Source of the DNA: an uncultured Prevotellaceae bacterium
GTDB lineage: Bacteria > Bacteroidota > Bacteroidia > Bacteroidales > Bacteroidaceae
Assembly: GCA_902776475.1 (NCBI GenBank)
Contig: CACYQD010000018.1
Span: forward strand, 1-61,508
Length of the DNA: 61,508 nucleotides
Direction: 5' to 3'
Below, piece after piece: positions 1-7,792 of the stretch (position 1 is its first letter; the number at the start of each line of letters is the position of its first letter). The notes beneath the pieces are model-generated. The model had not been told where the DNA came from and searched no databases. It was given only the letters and a program-made list of their open reading frames with translations. The position numbers were made by a program, and so were the translations under genes.

Positions 1-45
1 GCCGATGGTACTGCAATGCAATGCGGGAGAGTAGGTCGCCGCCTC
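1..45 (+). rRNA. rrf: 5S rRNA, 3' end (partial)
   Basis: The first bases match the 3' part of a Bacteroidota 5S rRNA: the GATGGTACTGC helix strand, then GGGAGAGTAGGTCGCCGCC. The 5' two thirds lie outside the window. A terminator follows within 15 bases, as expected for the end of an rRNA operon. The exact 3' end is uncertain by a few bases. Confidence 0.85.
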
Positions 46-56
46 CTTTCGAATCC

Positions 57-94
57 TCCGGGTCATCCCCTATCGGGAAGGCCCGGATTTTTTT
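57..94 (+). terminator. rRNA operon terminator
   Basis: TCCGGG at 57-62 pairs with CCCGGA at 82-87, and a run of seven T follows (88-94). Its position just after the 5S end fits a rho-independent terminator. Confidence 0.85.
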
Positions 95-240
95 GTGCCT
101 TAGGGAAAGGTTAGGTGAGTGGAAATGGTTTTTTTTCATGTTTGATGCCCTAAAATTTTAGATTCCTTTCAGCAATTGTCTCAAGATAGACGTTTCCACA
201 GTGTTGAATTATGGGCTGCAACCTCCCTTTTTCATGTTCT

Positions 241-275
241 TTTGTTGCAAAATCAAAAAAAATGTTGTATGTTTG
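241..275 (+). promoter_or_regulatory. Bacteroidota-type promoter
   Basis: TTG at 245-247 (TTTG at 241-244 is an alternative) lies 20 bp before TATGTTTG at 268-275, matching TTTG-N19-21-TAnnTTTG. Transcription would start near 282, which supports the ATG at 317 as the start of the first gene. Confidence 0.65.
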
Positions 276-316
276 CAACCGAATGTTTGGTCTTTGCCAC
301 ATTATCATCATCTGTT

Positions 317-907
317 ATGCAGCGATTGAGAAGATTTCTGATAGGATTGAGCAGAATCAGGCATAGCCGTGGATTCGGCATACAGTCGCCTACGGATTAC
401 AGTTTTGTCAGATATGTGATCAATGAGCATGATCCTTATTATCAATACAAGGATCTAGAGAAGGTAGTGAAAGGATTGGATTCCAAGACAAGGAAGTTAT
501 GCCAGCTTTACTTTCGTTTGTCCAATTTCTGTCAATCTCCCTTTTTCGTGGATGTAAGGCCCGACACGTCTGCCGCTGCCACATACGTGAAGGCGGCATG
601 TGGAAAGACAAAAGTGGTGATGGTTGACGGCTCTCAACAAATGATGCCGGAACCGAATAGAGGTCCATTGCTTGTCAGGTGCAAAAGCCATCCTGAAGAC
701 TTCAGTTTCCTCGAGGATGTGTTTCGCTGTGCTCAAGATGGTACCATTCTCATCATTGAAGACATAAAAAGCAATGCTGAATCCAGAGAAGTATGGCAAA
801 AATTGTCAGATGAGAAGCGTGTCGCTGCGGCATACGATTTATATGACTGTGGCATAATAAGAGTGGACAAACATCGTTATACAAAGAAATATATTATTAA
901 CTTCTGA
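317..907 (+). CDS. Hypothetical protein, degenerate SAM-methyltransferase-like family
   Basis: A 196-residue protein. The N-terminal motif SRGFGIQSPTDYSFVRYVI resembles the 'GIHSPF' signature that begins a Bacteroidota family of class I methyltransferase-like proteins; that assignment is from memory of the family. The expected SAM-binding stretch is poor: FFVDVRPDTSAAATYV has lost the usual glycines, so the protein may no longer bind SAM. I chose the ATG at 317 because a promoter ends at 275 and the upstream in-frame extension looks non-coding. It stops 10 bases before the adenosyltransferase, so the two are probably cotranscribed. No function can be assigned. Confidence 0.7.
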   Translation: MQRLRRFLIGLSRIRHSRGFGIQSPTDYSFVRYVINEHDPYYQYKDLEKVVKGLDSKTRKLCQLYFRLSNFCQSPFFVDVRPDTSAAATYVKAACGKTKVVMVDGSQQMMPEPNRGPLLVRCKSHPEDFSFLEDVFRCAQDGTILIIEDIKSNAESREVWQKLSDEKRVAAAYDLYDCGIIRVDKHRYTKKYIINF

Positions 908-917
908 ATACTTGACT

Positions 918-1481
918 ATGAAAATTACAAGAGTTTATACAAAAACTGGAGATGAGGGATTGACCTCTCTTGTTGGTGGCTACCGAGTAAGCAAGACCAA
1001 CGCCCGTATAGAGGCCTATGGTACAGTGGATGAATTAAGTGCCAATCTCGGAGTCCTGGCTTCTTATATGAAAGATGGAGATGATAAGACTCTGATCATC
1101 CGGACTCAGCGCAACTTGTTTACTGTTTGTTCCAATCTTGCTACAGACAAATCAAAAATGAAAGTGGCTACTTCTTATACGCTTGATCCGGGTGAGGTGG
1201 AGATCTTGGAAAATGAGATTGATGCCATCAATGCAAGTATTCCACCGCAGACTGCTTTCATTCTGCCAGGTGGATCCCATGAAGCCGCTTTCGCACATGT
1301 TTGCCGCACGGTCTGCCGCAGGGCTGAAAGACGCATTTTCTTCATGAATGAGACGGCACCTGTCGATCCTGAAATCCTTCAATATATGAACCGCCTTTCT
1401 GATTACCTGTTCGTCCTGGCCAGGAAATTAAACTTTATTGATGGTGTGAGAGAAAAAATATGGAAGAAACCTTTGAAATAA
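918..1481 (+). CDS. PduO-type ATP:cob(I)alamin adenosyltransferase
   Basis: A 187-residue enzyme that transfers the adenosyl group of ATP to cob(I)alamin (or cobyrinate diamide) to make adenosylcobalamin. The family hallmarks are present: YTKTGDEGLTSL near the N-terminus, which binds ATP, GTVDELSANLG, and TVCRRAERRIFF in the C-terminal helices. The length fits PduO-type enzymes. The start is the ATG at 918; an in-frame TTG two codons earlier is less likely. It follows the first gene by 10 bases and is probably in the same transcript. Prevotella rely on B12-dependent enzymes such as methylmalonyl-CoA mutase, which would need this cofactor; no B12 synthesis genes lie nearby. Confidence 0.9.
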   Translation: MKITRVYTKTGDEGLTSLVGGYRVSKTNARIEAYGTVDELSANLGVLASYMKDGDDKTLIIRTQRNLFTVCSNLATDKSKMKVATSYTLDPGEVEILENEIDAINASIPPQTAFILPGGSHEAAFAHVCRTVCRRAERRIFFMNETAPVDPEILQYMNRLSDYLFVLARKLNFIDGVREKIWKKPLK

Positions 1482-1501
1482 GAAAAAAAATATTACTTTT
1501 G
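1472..1501 (+). promoter_or_regulatory. Promoter of the DUF2795 gene
   Basis: TTTG at 1472-1475, an 18 bp spacer and TACTTTTG at 1494-1501 match the Bacteroidota consensus. The -33 box overlaps the end of the adenosyltransferase gene. The predicted start near 1508 gives a leader of about 28 nt. Confidence 0.65.
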
Positions 1502-1535
1502 CGCATTATTTTTTAATGTGTAAATTTCAAGGATT

Positions 1536-1757
1536 ATGTATTGGACACTCGAATTGGCTTCTAAGCTCGAAGATGCGCCCTGGCCTGCTACAAAAGAAGA
1601 ATTGATTGACTACGCTATTAGGTCGGGGGCACCCTTGGAGGTGCTTGAGAATCTTCAGGAAATTGAGGATGAAGGAGATGTCTATGAAAGTATAGAGGAC
1701 ATCTGGCCTGATTACCCAACAAAAGAGGATTTCCTCTTCAACGAGGATGAGTATTAA
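1536..1757 (+). CDS. DUF2795 domain small protein
   Basis: A 73-residue acidic protein that matches the DUF2795 family found across Bacteroidota: MYWTLELASKLEDAPWPATK, then a second part with DIWPDYPTKEDFLFNEDEY. The function is unknown. It has no signal peptide or membrane segment, so it is probably cytoplasmic. It has its own promoter and is followed by a strong hairpin terminator, so it looks monocistronic. Confidence 0.85.
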   Translation: MYWTLELASKLEDAPWPATKEELIDYAIRSGAPLEVLENLQEIEDEGDVYESIEDIWPDYPTKEDFLFNEDEY

Positions 1758-1764
1758 AAGAGAA

Positions 1765-1805
1765 AAGCGATGTGGCTCACGGGCTACATCGCTTGTTTCT
1801 TTTTC
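1765..1805. terminator. Bidirectional terminator
   Basis: AAGCGATGT at 1765-1773 pairs with ACATCGCTT at 1786-1794, followed by a T-rich tract. On the other strand the hairpin is followed by TTTTCTCTTTT, so it can also end the leftward transcript from 2805. Confidence 0.8.
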
Positions 1806-1833
1806 ATATGTTTAGCAACCTAACTTTTTTCTA

Positions 1834-2127
1834 TTATTTGGAATTGATTTCCAAGTAGCTCTTTAGTGCTTCCACATATTCCTCAAAGGCTTTCAGCCCT
1901 ATGGGTGTGATGCGGCAAGTGGTGCATGGCTTTTTCCCTTTGAATGTCTTTTCCACCTTGATGTAGCCTGCCGCGGAGAGTTTATCTATCTGTACACTCA
2001 GATTGCCCGCCGTGGCTCCCGTCTGCTCCTTGATATAAGGGAACTCGGCTTCTTCTGTGCTGATGAGCAGCGACATGACTGCCAGCCGCAATTCTGAATG
2101 CAGTAATGGATCTAATGGCTTGAACAT
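1834..2127 (-). CDS. Winged-helix transcriptional regulator
   Basis: A 97-residue single-domain DNA-binding protein of the winged-helix type (HTH_34/MarR-like). After HSELRLAVMSLL comes the recognition region FPYIKEQTGATAGNLSVQIDKLSAAGYIKVEKTFKGKKPCTTCRIT, cut here only by description: helix-turn-helix at roughly residues 25-55 and a wing to residue 75. CTTC in the wing is an unusual feature. It follows the membrane-protein gene by three bases, so the two form an operon, and it probably controls that operon. Such regulator/membrane-protein pairs are common in Bacteroidota, but their signal is unknown. Confidence 0.8.
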   Translation of the reverse strand: MFKPLDPLLHSELRLAVMSLLISTEEAEFPYIKEQTGATAGNLSVQIDKLSAAGYIKVEKTFKGKKPCTTCRITPIGLKAFEEYVEALKSYLEINSK

Positions 2128-2130
2128 GGG

Positions 2131-2805
2131 CTACTTCTGACGTTTGAGCATCCAGCCCGGGAGCAGCAGGCCGATGAAGGCAATGATAGCAATCATAATG
2201 TTGGGAATCATGCCATAAGCGATTCCTTTTTCGCTTGTGTCGAGTCCCATCCAACCTAAAAGGCCTTGAGTCATGTTGAACATCTCCCATGCAAACCCAC
2301 CGATACCGCTGAGAATGCCGAAAGCTGTCATCCACCGGCTTTTTAGAATATGACCATTGATAGCGATGGCCATGCCCATCAGCAGAATAATCGTGCGGAA
2401 GGGGGTGATATTCAGTTGCAGAAGATTCTCAGTACTCTGTTGACCCATTACAAAAGGATACAAATTGAAAAGTACAAAATATAAGAGTGCAAAGGTGCCA
2501 AATGTATGCCAGGTCTTGTCCACCAAATACCCAACTAAACCGACAGGGGTTTGAGGCCTGTTCCTTTTCATATATCTGTCGGCACCCCAAATAAGGGCAG
2601 GTAGCAATATGTACATGATATAGAATGCCATATTACCTGTGAAATAGATGCAAATACCAATGAGTATAGCTATGGCAATCATGCAAAGGCCAGAAATGAA
2701 TAGCAGTTCACCTGTGTCCTTTGCTACGATCCTCCGGCTGCGCTCTATCTGCTCCGTGATGATTTCCAGACTGCGCTCAGCAGTCAGATTGTTGTTCTCT
2801 TCCAT
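2131..2805 (-). CDS. Hypothetical integral membrane protein
   Basis: A 224-residue protein with an acidic/basic N-terminal segment (about residues 1-35) and then about six hydrophobic helices. The first pair (residues about 38-75) is separated from the rest by a basic RYMKRNRP loop. The family is not recognised beyond resembling Bacteroidota inner-membrane proteins paired with a small winged-helix regulator. It is first in a two-gene operon and has a clear promoter upstream. Its role is unknown; sensing or export in partnership with the regulator is an inference from context. Confidence 0.7.
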   Translation of the reverse strand: MEENNNLTAERSLEIITEQIERSRRIVAKDTGELLFISGLCMIAIAILIGICIYFTGNMAFYIMYILLPALIWGADRYMKRNRPQTPVGLVGYLVDKTWHTFGTFALLYFVLFNLYPFVMGQQSTENLLQLNITPFRTIILLMGMAIAINGHILKSRWMTAFGILSGIGGFAWEMFNMTQGLLGWMGLDTSEKGIAYGMIPNIMIAIIAFIGLLLPGWMLKRQK

Positions 2806-2909
2806 TTTTGCTTTGGTTTTGAATGTTCAACTTGTTATTTTTATTCTTTGGCCTCGTTCGTGTTCCTGCAGAAAACACGTCTTCGGCCAATTGTATCTGG
2901 TTCACGCTG

Positions 2910-2941
2910 CAAATATAGACAAGTTTATGTTATAAACCAAA
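2910..2941 (-). promoter_or_regulatory. Promoter of the membrane-protein/regulator operon
   Basis: On the minus strand TTTG (2941-2938), 20 bp and TATATTTG (2917-2910) match the consensus exactly. The start would be near 2903, giving a leader of about 98 nt. Confidence 0.75.
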
Positions 2942-3147
2942 TTATTTTTTAGATATTTTTGTTTTTGGATTGTTATTTAACATTTGAATAGAATAAATCG
3001 GCCCTTTTGCTATGATGGTATCCAAGGTGGGTGTCGTCAGCAACTTCTGCGTAGATGGAGAGAGCGTTGTCTAAATGGATGTGATACGCAACGGATTCTG
3101 TCATATTGAATCAAAAACAGCATCTGAAAACAAAAATCAGACATTTT
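2942..3147. other. Gene-free intergenic stretch
   Basis: I see no convincing gene, repeat or terminator here. It separates the leftward operon from the polysaccharide promoter. Confidence 0.6.
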
Positions 3148-3180
3148 TTTGGAACAATTCAATAATTTTCCTTACCTTTG
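3148..3180 (+). promoter_or_regulatory. Promoter of the polysaccharide operon
   Basis: TTTG at 3148-3151, a 21 bp spacer and TACCTTTG at 3173-3180. Transcription would start near 3187, leaving about 420 nt untranslated before the first gene at 3607. Confidence 0.7.
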
Positions 3181-3186
3181 TACGTT

Positions 3187-3606
3187 GAAAGTAAAATAGT
3201 TGTTGATTGCAAATACTGCGAGAATAAGAGCATTTGTGTTTCCATGATGTGATGATCTGGTATAATCATACACTAAACATGGTATGCCCGTTGCTCAATT
3301 CCCAAAAGTGGTTTTACTGCACCAGCGAGTTTTGTCATAACATCGCTTCTTCTTTCAAGAAGCGAGGAGGGTATATTATGCACATAGGCAAAACGCAAAT
3401 CATCAACAACTTTTGAAATCATCATAAATCCAAGTATTTGGAAATCAACAACTTTCAAGATTCAACAATTTGTATAACAACAAAATCGGCATTTCCTAAT
3501 GTCCACGATTATCTTGTGGCATTGTGATTTATTGGCACCCTGCATCTTGGTAAGCCAGTTGCGGGACAGGGGTGCTGTGTCTTGATATCTGCCTCTTTCT
3601 CAATTC
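3187..3606 (+). promoter_or_regulatory. Long 5' leader of the polysaccharide operon
   Basis: About 420 nt with no full-size gene. It holds a perfect 9-bp hairpin (TCGCTTCTT at 3343-3351 with AAGAAGCGA at 3357-3365), a strong GAGGAGGG ribosome-binding site directly after it, a possible 12-codon reading frame (3378-3416), and the 12-bp sequence ATCAACAACTTT twice (3402-3413 and 3444-3455). Capsule operons of Bacteroides are controlled by antitermination in their leaders; no UpxY-like gene is present here. A regulatory role for this leader is inferred. Confidence 0.45.
3378..3416 (+). CDS. Possible leader peptide (12 aa)
   Basis: MHIGKTQIINNF, preceded by GAGGAGGG six bases before the ATG. Shine-Dalgarno sequences this strong are rare in Bacteroidota, which is why it stands out. 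The ribosome-binding site touches the 3' arm of the hairpin at 3343-3365, so translation and folding could compete. The peptide has no run of one amino acid of the kind used in classical attenuation. It could be fortuitous. Confidence 0.3.
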   Translation: MHIGKTQIINNF

Positions 3607-4800
3607 ATGCAAATGACATACAATAATACCGACAAACTGATTATTGCCCTAACGTGGTTTTATCTTGTCGCGTTCAATCTTTTCTCCATGTCAGGATTGG
3701 CAACACCGTTGATGTTTGGCATCACGATTCTTGTGTTGGTCAACATCAACTTTAAGATGGAGATCTTTACGTTCCACCTCATTACCATGCAGTTCTGCCT
3801 GTTCTGCTATCTTTCTGCTTTCTGGGCGATGAACGGACGTCTATCCATTTATGTGGGATCTGCCATTTTCCAGACATTGATCAGTCTATGGATATTCTAC
3901 GCTTATTATCAGAAACTTCCCGATGTCCGGATCTTGTTCAAGATTGTGCAATGGAGTGGTTATTTTATTCTACTCTATGCCTATTTCTATTATGGCGTGG
4001 AGAATATCGTTGCTACAGAGGAAGGAGAAAGGCTTCAGTCTGAGTTTGTCAATGTTAATATCCTGGGCACTTTGGCTGCGACTGTGATTGTGATTCACGG
4101 TTATTTCTATTTGTTTGAGAAACGCTCTGCGGATGTTCTTATGATGATTCCTGCCGTTTTCATCATTGGAGCTACTCAAAGTAGAAAGGCTCTGATCATT
4201 GCCGTTTTTGGAATCATGGCTTTGTACACTGTCAAACAAATGCGAAAAAACAAGAATAACTTGATTCCATTTGCGAAAATGGTGTTCTTCTTTTTTGTTT
4301 TTGTTGCGGCTTTGATCCTTATTTCCAAAACAGGTTTGTTCGCTGGAATAACAGGTCGTATGGAAGGCCTGATTGCGTCAATAACTGGTGAGGGAGATGC
4401 AGATTCTTCAGCTTTGGTGCGAAAATTCTATAGACAGATTGGTTGGATACAGTTCTCCAGAACCCCCTTGGCAGGTATCGGTATGGATAACGCGCGAATT
4501 TTGGCTAACATTGCCATGGGTAAGTCAGCTTATCTCCACTGCAATTATGCGGAGTTGGCGGCTGATGGAGGAGTATTGGGCCTGGTTTCCTATTACAGCA
4601 TTTACATCTATTTGTTGTATAAGGAGATGAAGTATGTCAAATATGACAATAGTGCGGTCCTGGTCATTGTCCTGGTATTGATCAGACTCCTAACTGACTG
4701 GGGGGCTGTGTCTTACTACACGAAATCCACCTATTTCTATATCATGATATATTACTTGCATGTGAATACCATGCGCAAGAAATATCCCCGCATCAAGTGA
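3607..4800 (+). CDS. O-antigen ligase/polymerase-like membrane protein (Wzy type)
   Basis: A 397-residue inner-membrane protein with about ten to twelve hydrophobic helices and a larger loop (about residues 245-300). The C-terminal third has the pattern typical of Wzy/WaaL proteins: GIGMDN, then a histidine in YLHCNYAEL and DGGVLGLVSYY. It probably polymerises lipid-linked glycan repeats on the periplasmic face; ligase activity is possible. It is the first gene of the operon. Two in-frame ATGs (3607 and 3613) compete, with no clear ribosome-binding site to decide. It overlaps the next gene by four bases. The A+T content and aromatic residues resemble other horizontally variable polymerase genes. 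Confidence 0.8.
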   Translation: MQMTYNNTDKLIIALTWFYLVAFNLFSMSGLATPLMFGITILVLVNINFKMEIFTFHLITMQFCLFCYLSAFWAMNGRLSIYVGSAIFQTLISLWIFYAYYQKLPDVRILFKIVQWSGYFILLYAYFYYGVENIVATEEGERLQSEFVNVNILGTLAATVIVIHGYFYLFEKRSADVLMMIPAVFIIGATQSRKALIIAVFGIMALYTVKQMRKNKNNLIPFAKMVFFFFVFVAALILISKTGLFAGITGRMEGLIASITGEGDADSSALVRKFYRQIGWIQFSRTPLAGIGMDNARILANIAMGKSAYLHCNYAELAADGGVLGLVSYYSIYIYLLYKEMKYVKYDNSAVLVIVLVLIRLLTDWGAVSYYTKSTYFYIMIYYLHVNTMRKKYPRIK

Positions 4801-5852
4801 TCTATTATTTCCTCTTCCGTGACATGAGGGTCGGGGGATCCGAACTTGTCAGCATACAGTTGGCAAAAATCCTGAAAGCCCATGGACGTCAAATCGTTTT
4901 TGTCTGCCTCGGAGGAGGAGAAGGGGAATTGAGAAAGAAAGTGTCTCCCCTTTTTGAATTGGAATGTCTCAACTGCAAGAGGACACTTACAGCGTTGCCC
5001 GCGCTCATGAAGTCGATGAGGAATCGTCGTGACGCCTGTTTGTTCTCAAGCCTTGAATACGTGTCTTTGGTGGCGCTGATGGCAGGAAAAAGATTGAATA
5101 TCCCTGTCATTGTTCGTTTGCCCAACATGCCCGGTAATGTGCTTTACAGTGGTTTTACCGAAATCAAATGGAAAGTGATCAGATGGTTGAACCGGAGACT
5201 GTTGAAGAGGGCCAGAACCATCATCGCCCAGACAGATGCCATGAGACAGCAGGCTTTGGATTTCTATCCCCTTCGTGAAGATCAGGTGGTGACGATCAAT
5301 AATCCTCTTGACAGGGATCATGTGATCAGTGCGGCCGAACAGGAGGAGAACCCTTTTGAGAAGGGCAAAACACATTTCCTGACAGTTTGCAATTTAGCCT
5401 ATTCCAAGGGCGTGGATGTTTTGGTGGATGCTTTCCAGCAAGTCAAGAAGGTGATACCTGATGCTATGCTCACCGTCGTTGGCAGGGATACGACAGATTA
5501 CGGACGGCAGTTGAAAGCGACCCTGAAAGCAGATGACGGTGTCAGATTCCTGGGTTTCAAGGACAATCCTTATCCCTACATGCGGCACTGCGATGTATTC
5601 GTCCTTCCCTCGAGGATGGAAGGTTTCCCCAACGTACTGCTTGAGGCCATGTGTTTCAATCACCCCGTGGTTTCCACGACTTGTGTGCCTGTAGTGAAAA
5701 AACTCATCACTCCAGGTCAGAATGGCTACTATTGCGACGTTGATGACAGCAAGCAACTGTCCAAATGTATGATTGATGCTGTCAGCATTACTGGGATACA
5801 GAATCACTACGACCTGTTTGATCAACAGCTGCTGCTCAGCGTTTTTCCTTAG
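4797..5852 (+). CDS. Glycosyltransferase family 4 (GT-B fold)
   Basis: A 351-residue cytoplasmic or membrane-associated transferase. The N-terminal glycine-rich MRVGGSELVSIQLAKIL is the acceptor-domain signature. The C-terminal Rossmann half has LTVCNLAYSKGVDVLVDAF, FLGFKDNPYPYM, and the donor motif PSRMEGFPNVLLEAM, whose EX7E-type glutamates bind the nucleotide sugar. The start is a GTG inside the previous stop region (GTGA, four-base overlap), so translation is coupled. The sugar donor and acceptor cannot be read from sequence. It is one of four transferases that together would build the repeat unit. Confidence 0.85.
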   Translation: MIYYFLFRDMRVGGSELVSIQLAKILKAHGRQIVFVCLGGGEGELRKKVSPLFELECLNCKRTLTALPALMKSMRNRRDACLFSSLEYVSLVALMAGKRLNIPVIVRLPNMPGNVLYSGFTEIKWKVIRWLNRRLLKRARTIIAQTDAMRQQALDFYPLREDQVVTINNPLDRDHVISAAEQEENPFEKGKTHFLTVCNLAYSKGVDVLVDAFQQVKKVIPDAMLTVVGRDTTDYGRQLKATLKADDGVRFLGFKDNPYPYMRHCDVFVLPSRMEGFPNVLLEAMCFNHPVVSTTCVPVVKKLITPGQNGYYCDVDDSKQLSKCMIDAVSITGIQNHYDLFDQQLLLSVFP

Positions 5853-5864
5853 GAGATAGCCGTC

Positions 5865-6887
5865 ATGCCCCAATCCTCTGGAATGAAAGTCCTTCTCGTC
5901 TCCAACCAAAACGGCGATGGCAAGTCGATCGGCAATCCGATACTCTATCGGATGATGTGTACGATGAGAGAGGATGAAAGGATAGAGCAGGTGGATTTCA
6001 TGCCTTTCAAGGCAGGAAAGACTTTCTCTTCATTGCGTCAGATTGCGAAAGCTGGGAGGTCATACGATCTCATTCATGTGCATTTCGGAGGGATTTACGC
6101 ACTATTGGTCTGGTTTGCTACTTATAGGGTGAGAGTGCCCAAATTCATCACCTTTCATGGCACCGACATTCACGCCAAGGCCATCAAGTCGGCCAGGAGT
6201 TTGAGAGAAAAAGTGAAGATCCGCCTCAATCAATGGGCCTCTTTCGTCTGCATCATGCTTTTCGACAGGCATGGATACGTGGCTGAAGAAATGCGGCAAT
6301 ATGTGCCCCGATGGATACGTCAGAAAACCGACGGTCAGGCGTTTATCCAGCCACTTGGCGTTGACTATCAACTCTTCACAAGCCAAAATCAGCAAGAAGC
6401 GCAGCGGAAATTGGGCGTCAGTGGAGGAAAGAAAGTGCTGTTCTCAGATGTCAGCAATACCAGTGTCAAGCGCCGTGATTTGGCAGAGAAAATCGTTGGT
6501 AACATGGGCGAGGACTATCAACTTCTTCTGATGAGTGGTGTGAGTCCTGATGACGTGCCCACATACGTCAATGCCTGTGATCTTTTGTTGCTTACCTCCG
6601 ATGAGGAAGGGTCCCCCAACATCATCCGGGAATGCCTCGCCTTGAACAAACGGGTGTATAGTGTCGATGTGGGTGATGCCAGACGGCAGTTGCAGGGTCT
6701 GACCAATTCCCTCATCATCAGCAGAGACCCGAATGAGGCCGCACAGATGATCCTTCAGAACCTGGAGAAAGACTATACCGACGACACAAGAACAACTCGT
6801 CGTGACATTTTGGATTTCAGACAACTCAACAAGGGAGTCATCAGTCTTTATGACAAAGCCCTGAAAAGCAAGAGTAAGGCGGCATGA
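5865..6887 (+). CDS. Glycosyltransferase family 4
   Basis: A 340-residue GT-B transferase with FITFHGTDIHAKAIKS in the N-terminal domain and TSDEEGSPNIIRECLALNKR in the donor-binding domain. An AGGAG motif about 12 bases upstream favours the ATG at 5865; a second ATG at 5883 begins directly at the conserved MKVLLVSNQNGDG strand and would give 334 residues. The last four bases overlap the fucosyltransferase gene (ATGA). Donor and linkage are unknown. Confidence 0.85.
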   Translation: MPQSSGMKVLLVSNQNGDGKSIGNPILYRMMCTMREDERIEQVDFMPFKAGKTFSSLRQIAKAGRSYDLIHVHFGGIYALLVWFATYRVRVPKFITFHGTDIHAKAIKSARSLREKVKIRLNQWASFVCIMLFDRHGYVAEEMRQYVPRWIRQKTDGQAFIQPLGVDYQLFTSQNQQEAQRKLGVSGGKKVLFSDVSNTSVKRRDLAEKIVGNMGEDYQLLLMSGVSPDDVPTYVNACDLLLLTSDEEGSPNIIRECLALNKRVYSVDVGDARRQLQGLTNSLIISRDPNEAAQMILQNLEKDYTDDTRTTRRDILDFRQLNKGVISLYDKALKSKSKAA

Positions 6888-7783
6888 GAATCGTAAACAT
6901 GGCAGGAGGGTTGGGGAACCAGATGTTCCAGTACGCATTTGCGTTGATGCTCAAGGCACATTATCCCGACGAGGAAGTCATGATAGACACTCAGCATTAC
7001 CACACGCTGTTTTTCAAGCACTTCGGTTCGGTCAACCTGCATAACGGATTTGAGATAGAAGACGTTTTCCCCCATGCCACATTGCCTATTGCTCGGCCCA
7101 AAGACCTGATGAAGGTGACTTATTATATTCCCAATTATGTGTTGTCGCGCATAGCAAGGAAGTTACTCCCCAAAAGGAAACGGGAATATGTGGCTCCATA
7201 CAGTGAGAACTTCATGAAGAATGAGAATGTCTTCACTGACGGCGACACTTATTACGAAGGATACTGGCAGTGTGCATCCTACTATTTGGATCTGAAACCG
7301 CAGCTTCGTCAGGTCTTCGCACATCGCAGTCCCAACGCCTACAACACGGCCATGATCAGACAAATCCGAGAGACCAACAGCGTGGGAATACATGTGAGGA
7401 GAGGGGATTACAAGAATGCACCAGAGTTTAATGGCATTTGCACAATGGATTATTATCGCAAGGCATTTGAGAGAATCATGTCAGACGGACAGAGGAAAAC
7501 TTTCTTTGTGTTCTCCAACGACATACCTTGGTGCCGAGAAAATCTCCCGGCCATGTTGAAAGGCCATGACGTCGTATTCGTTGATGGCAACAGGGGAAAG
7601 GACAGCTGTTGGGACATGTTTCTGATGACCTACTGCCAGGAACTGGTTATCGCCAACAGTTCTTTCAGCTGGTGGGGCGCATTCCTCAATGCTGATGCCA
7701 AGACCGTTTGCGCTCCTGAGCCATGGCTTAGGCGCGAATGCAAGATAGATATTTATGACCCGCAATGGGTCAGAATCAATTAG
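6884..7783 (+). CDS. Alpha-1,2-fucosyltransferase (GT11)
   Basis: A 299-residue enzyme that transfers L-fucose from GDP-fucose to a galactose-type acceptor in alpha-1,2 linkage. The signatures are clear: GGLGNQMFQYAFALML at the N-terminus, the GDP-binding HVRRGDY, FFVFSNDIPWCRENL, and IANSSFSWWGAFLN near the C-terminus. The operon's own manC, gmd and fcl make GDP-fucose, which strengthens the call. Related bacterial enzymes build host-like H-antigen structures; whether this product mimics a host glycan is unknown. The start ATG overlaps the previous stop by four bases. Confidence 0.93.
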   Translation: MRIVNMAGGLGNQMFQYAFALMLKAHYPDEEVMIDTQHYHTLFFKHFGSVNLHNGFEIEDVFPHATLPIARPKDLMKVTYYIPNYVLSRIARKLLPKRKREYVAPYSENFMKNENVFTDGDTYYEGYWQCASYYLDLKPQLRQVFAHRSPNAYNTAMIRQIRETNSVGIHVRRGDYKNAPEFNGICTMDYYRKAFERIMSDGQRKTFFVFSNDIPWCRENLPAMLKGHDVVFVDGNRGKDSCWDMFLMTYCQELVIANSSFSWWGAFLNADAKTVCAPEPWLRRECKIDIYDPQWVRIN

Positions 7784-7792
7784 TCAACATTC

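Noticed and set aside
3234-3377. An upstream extension of the 12-codon leader frame
   Set aside because: It begins with TTG and has no ribosome site, whereas the ATG at 3378 has a strong one.
3273-3458. A 61-codon minus-strand frame in the polysaccharide leader
   Set aside because: It begins with TTG and has no recognisable domain; the repeated KVVD in it reflects the 12-bp DNA repeat.
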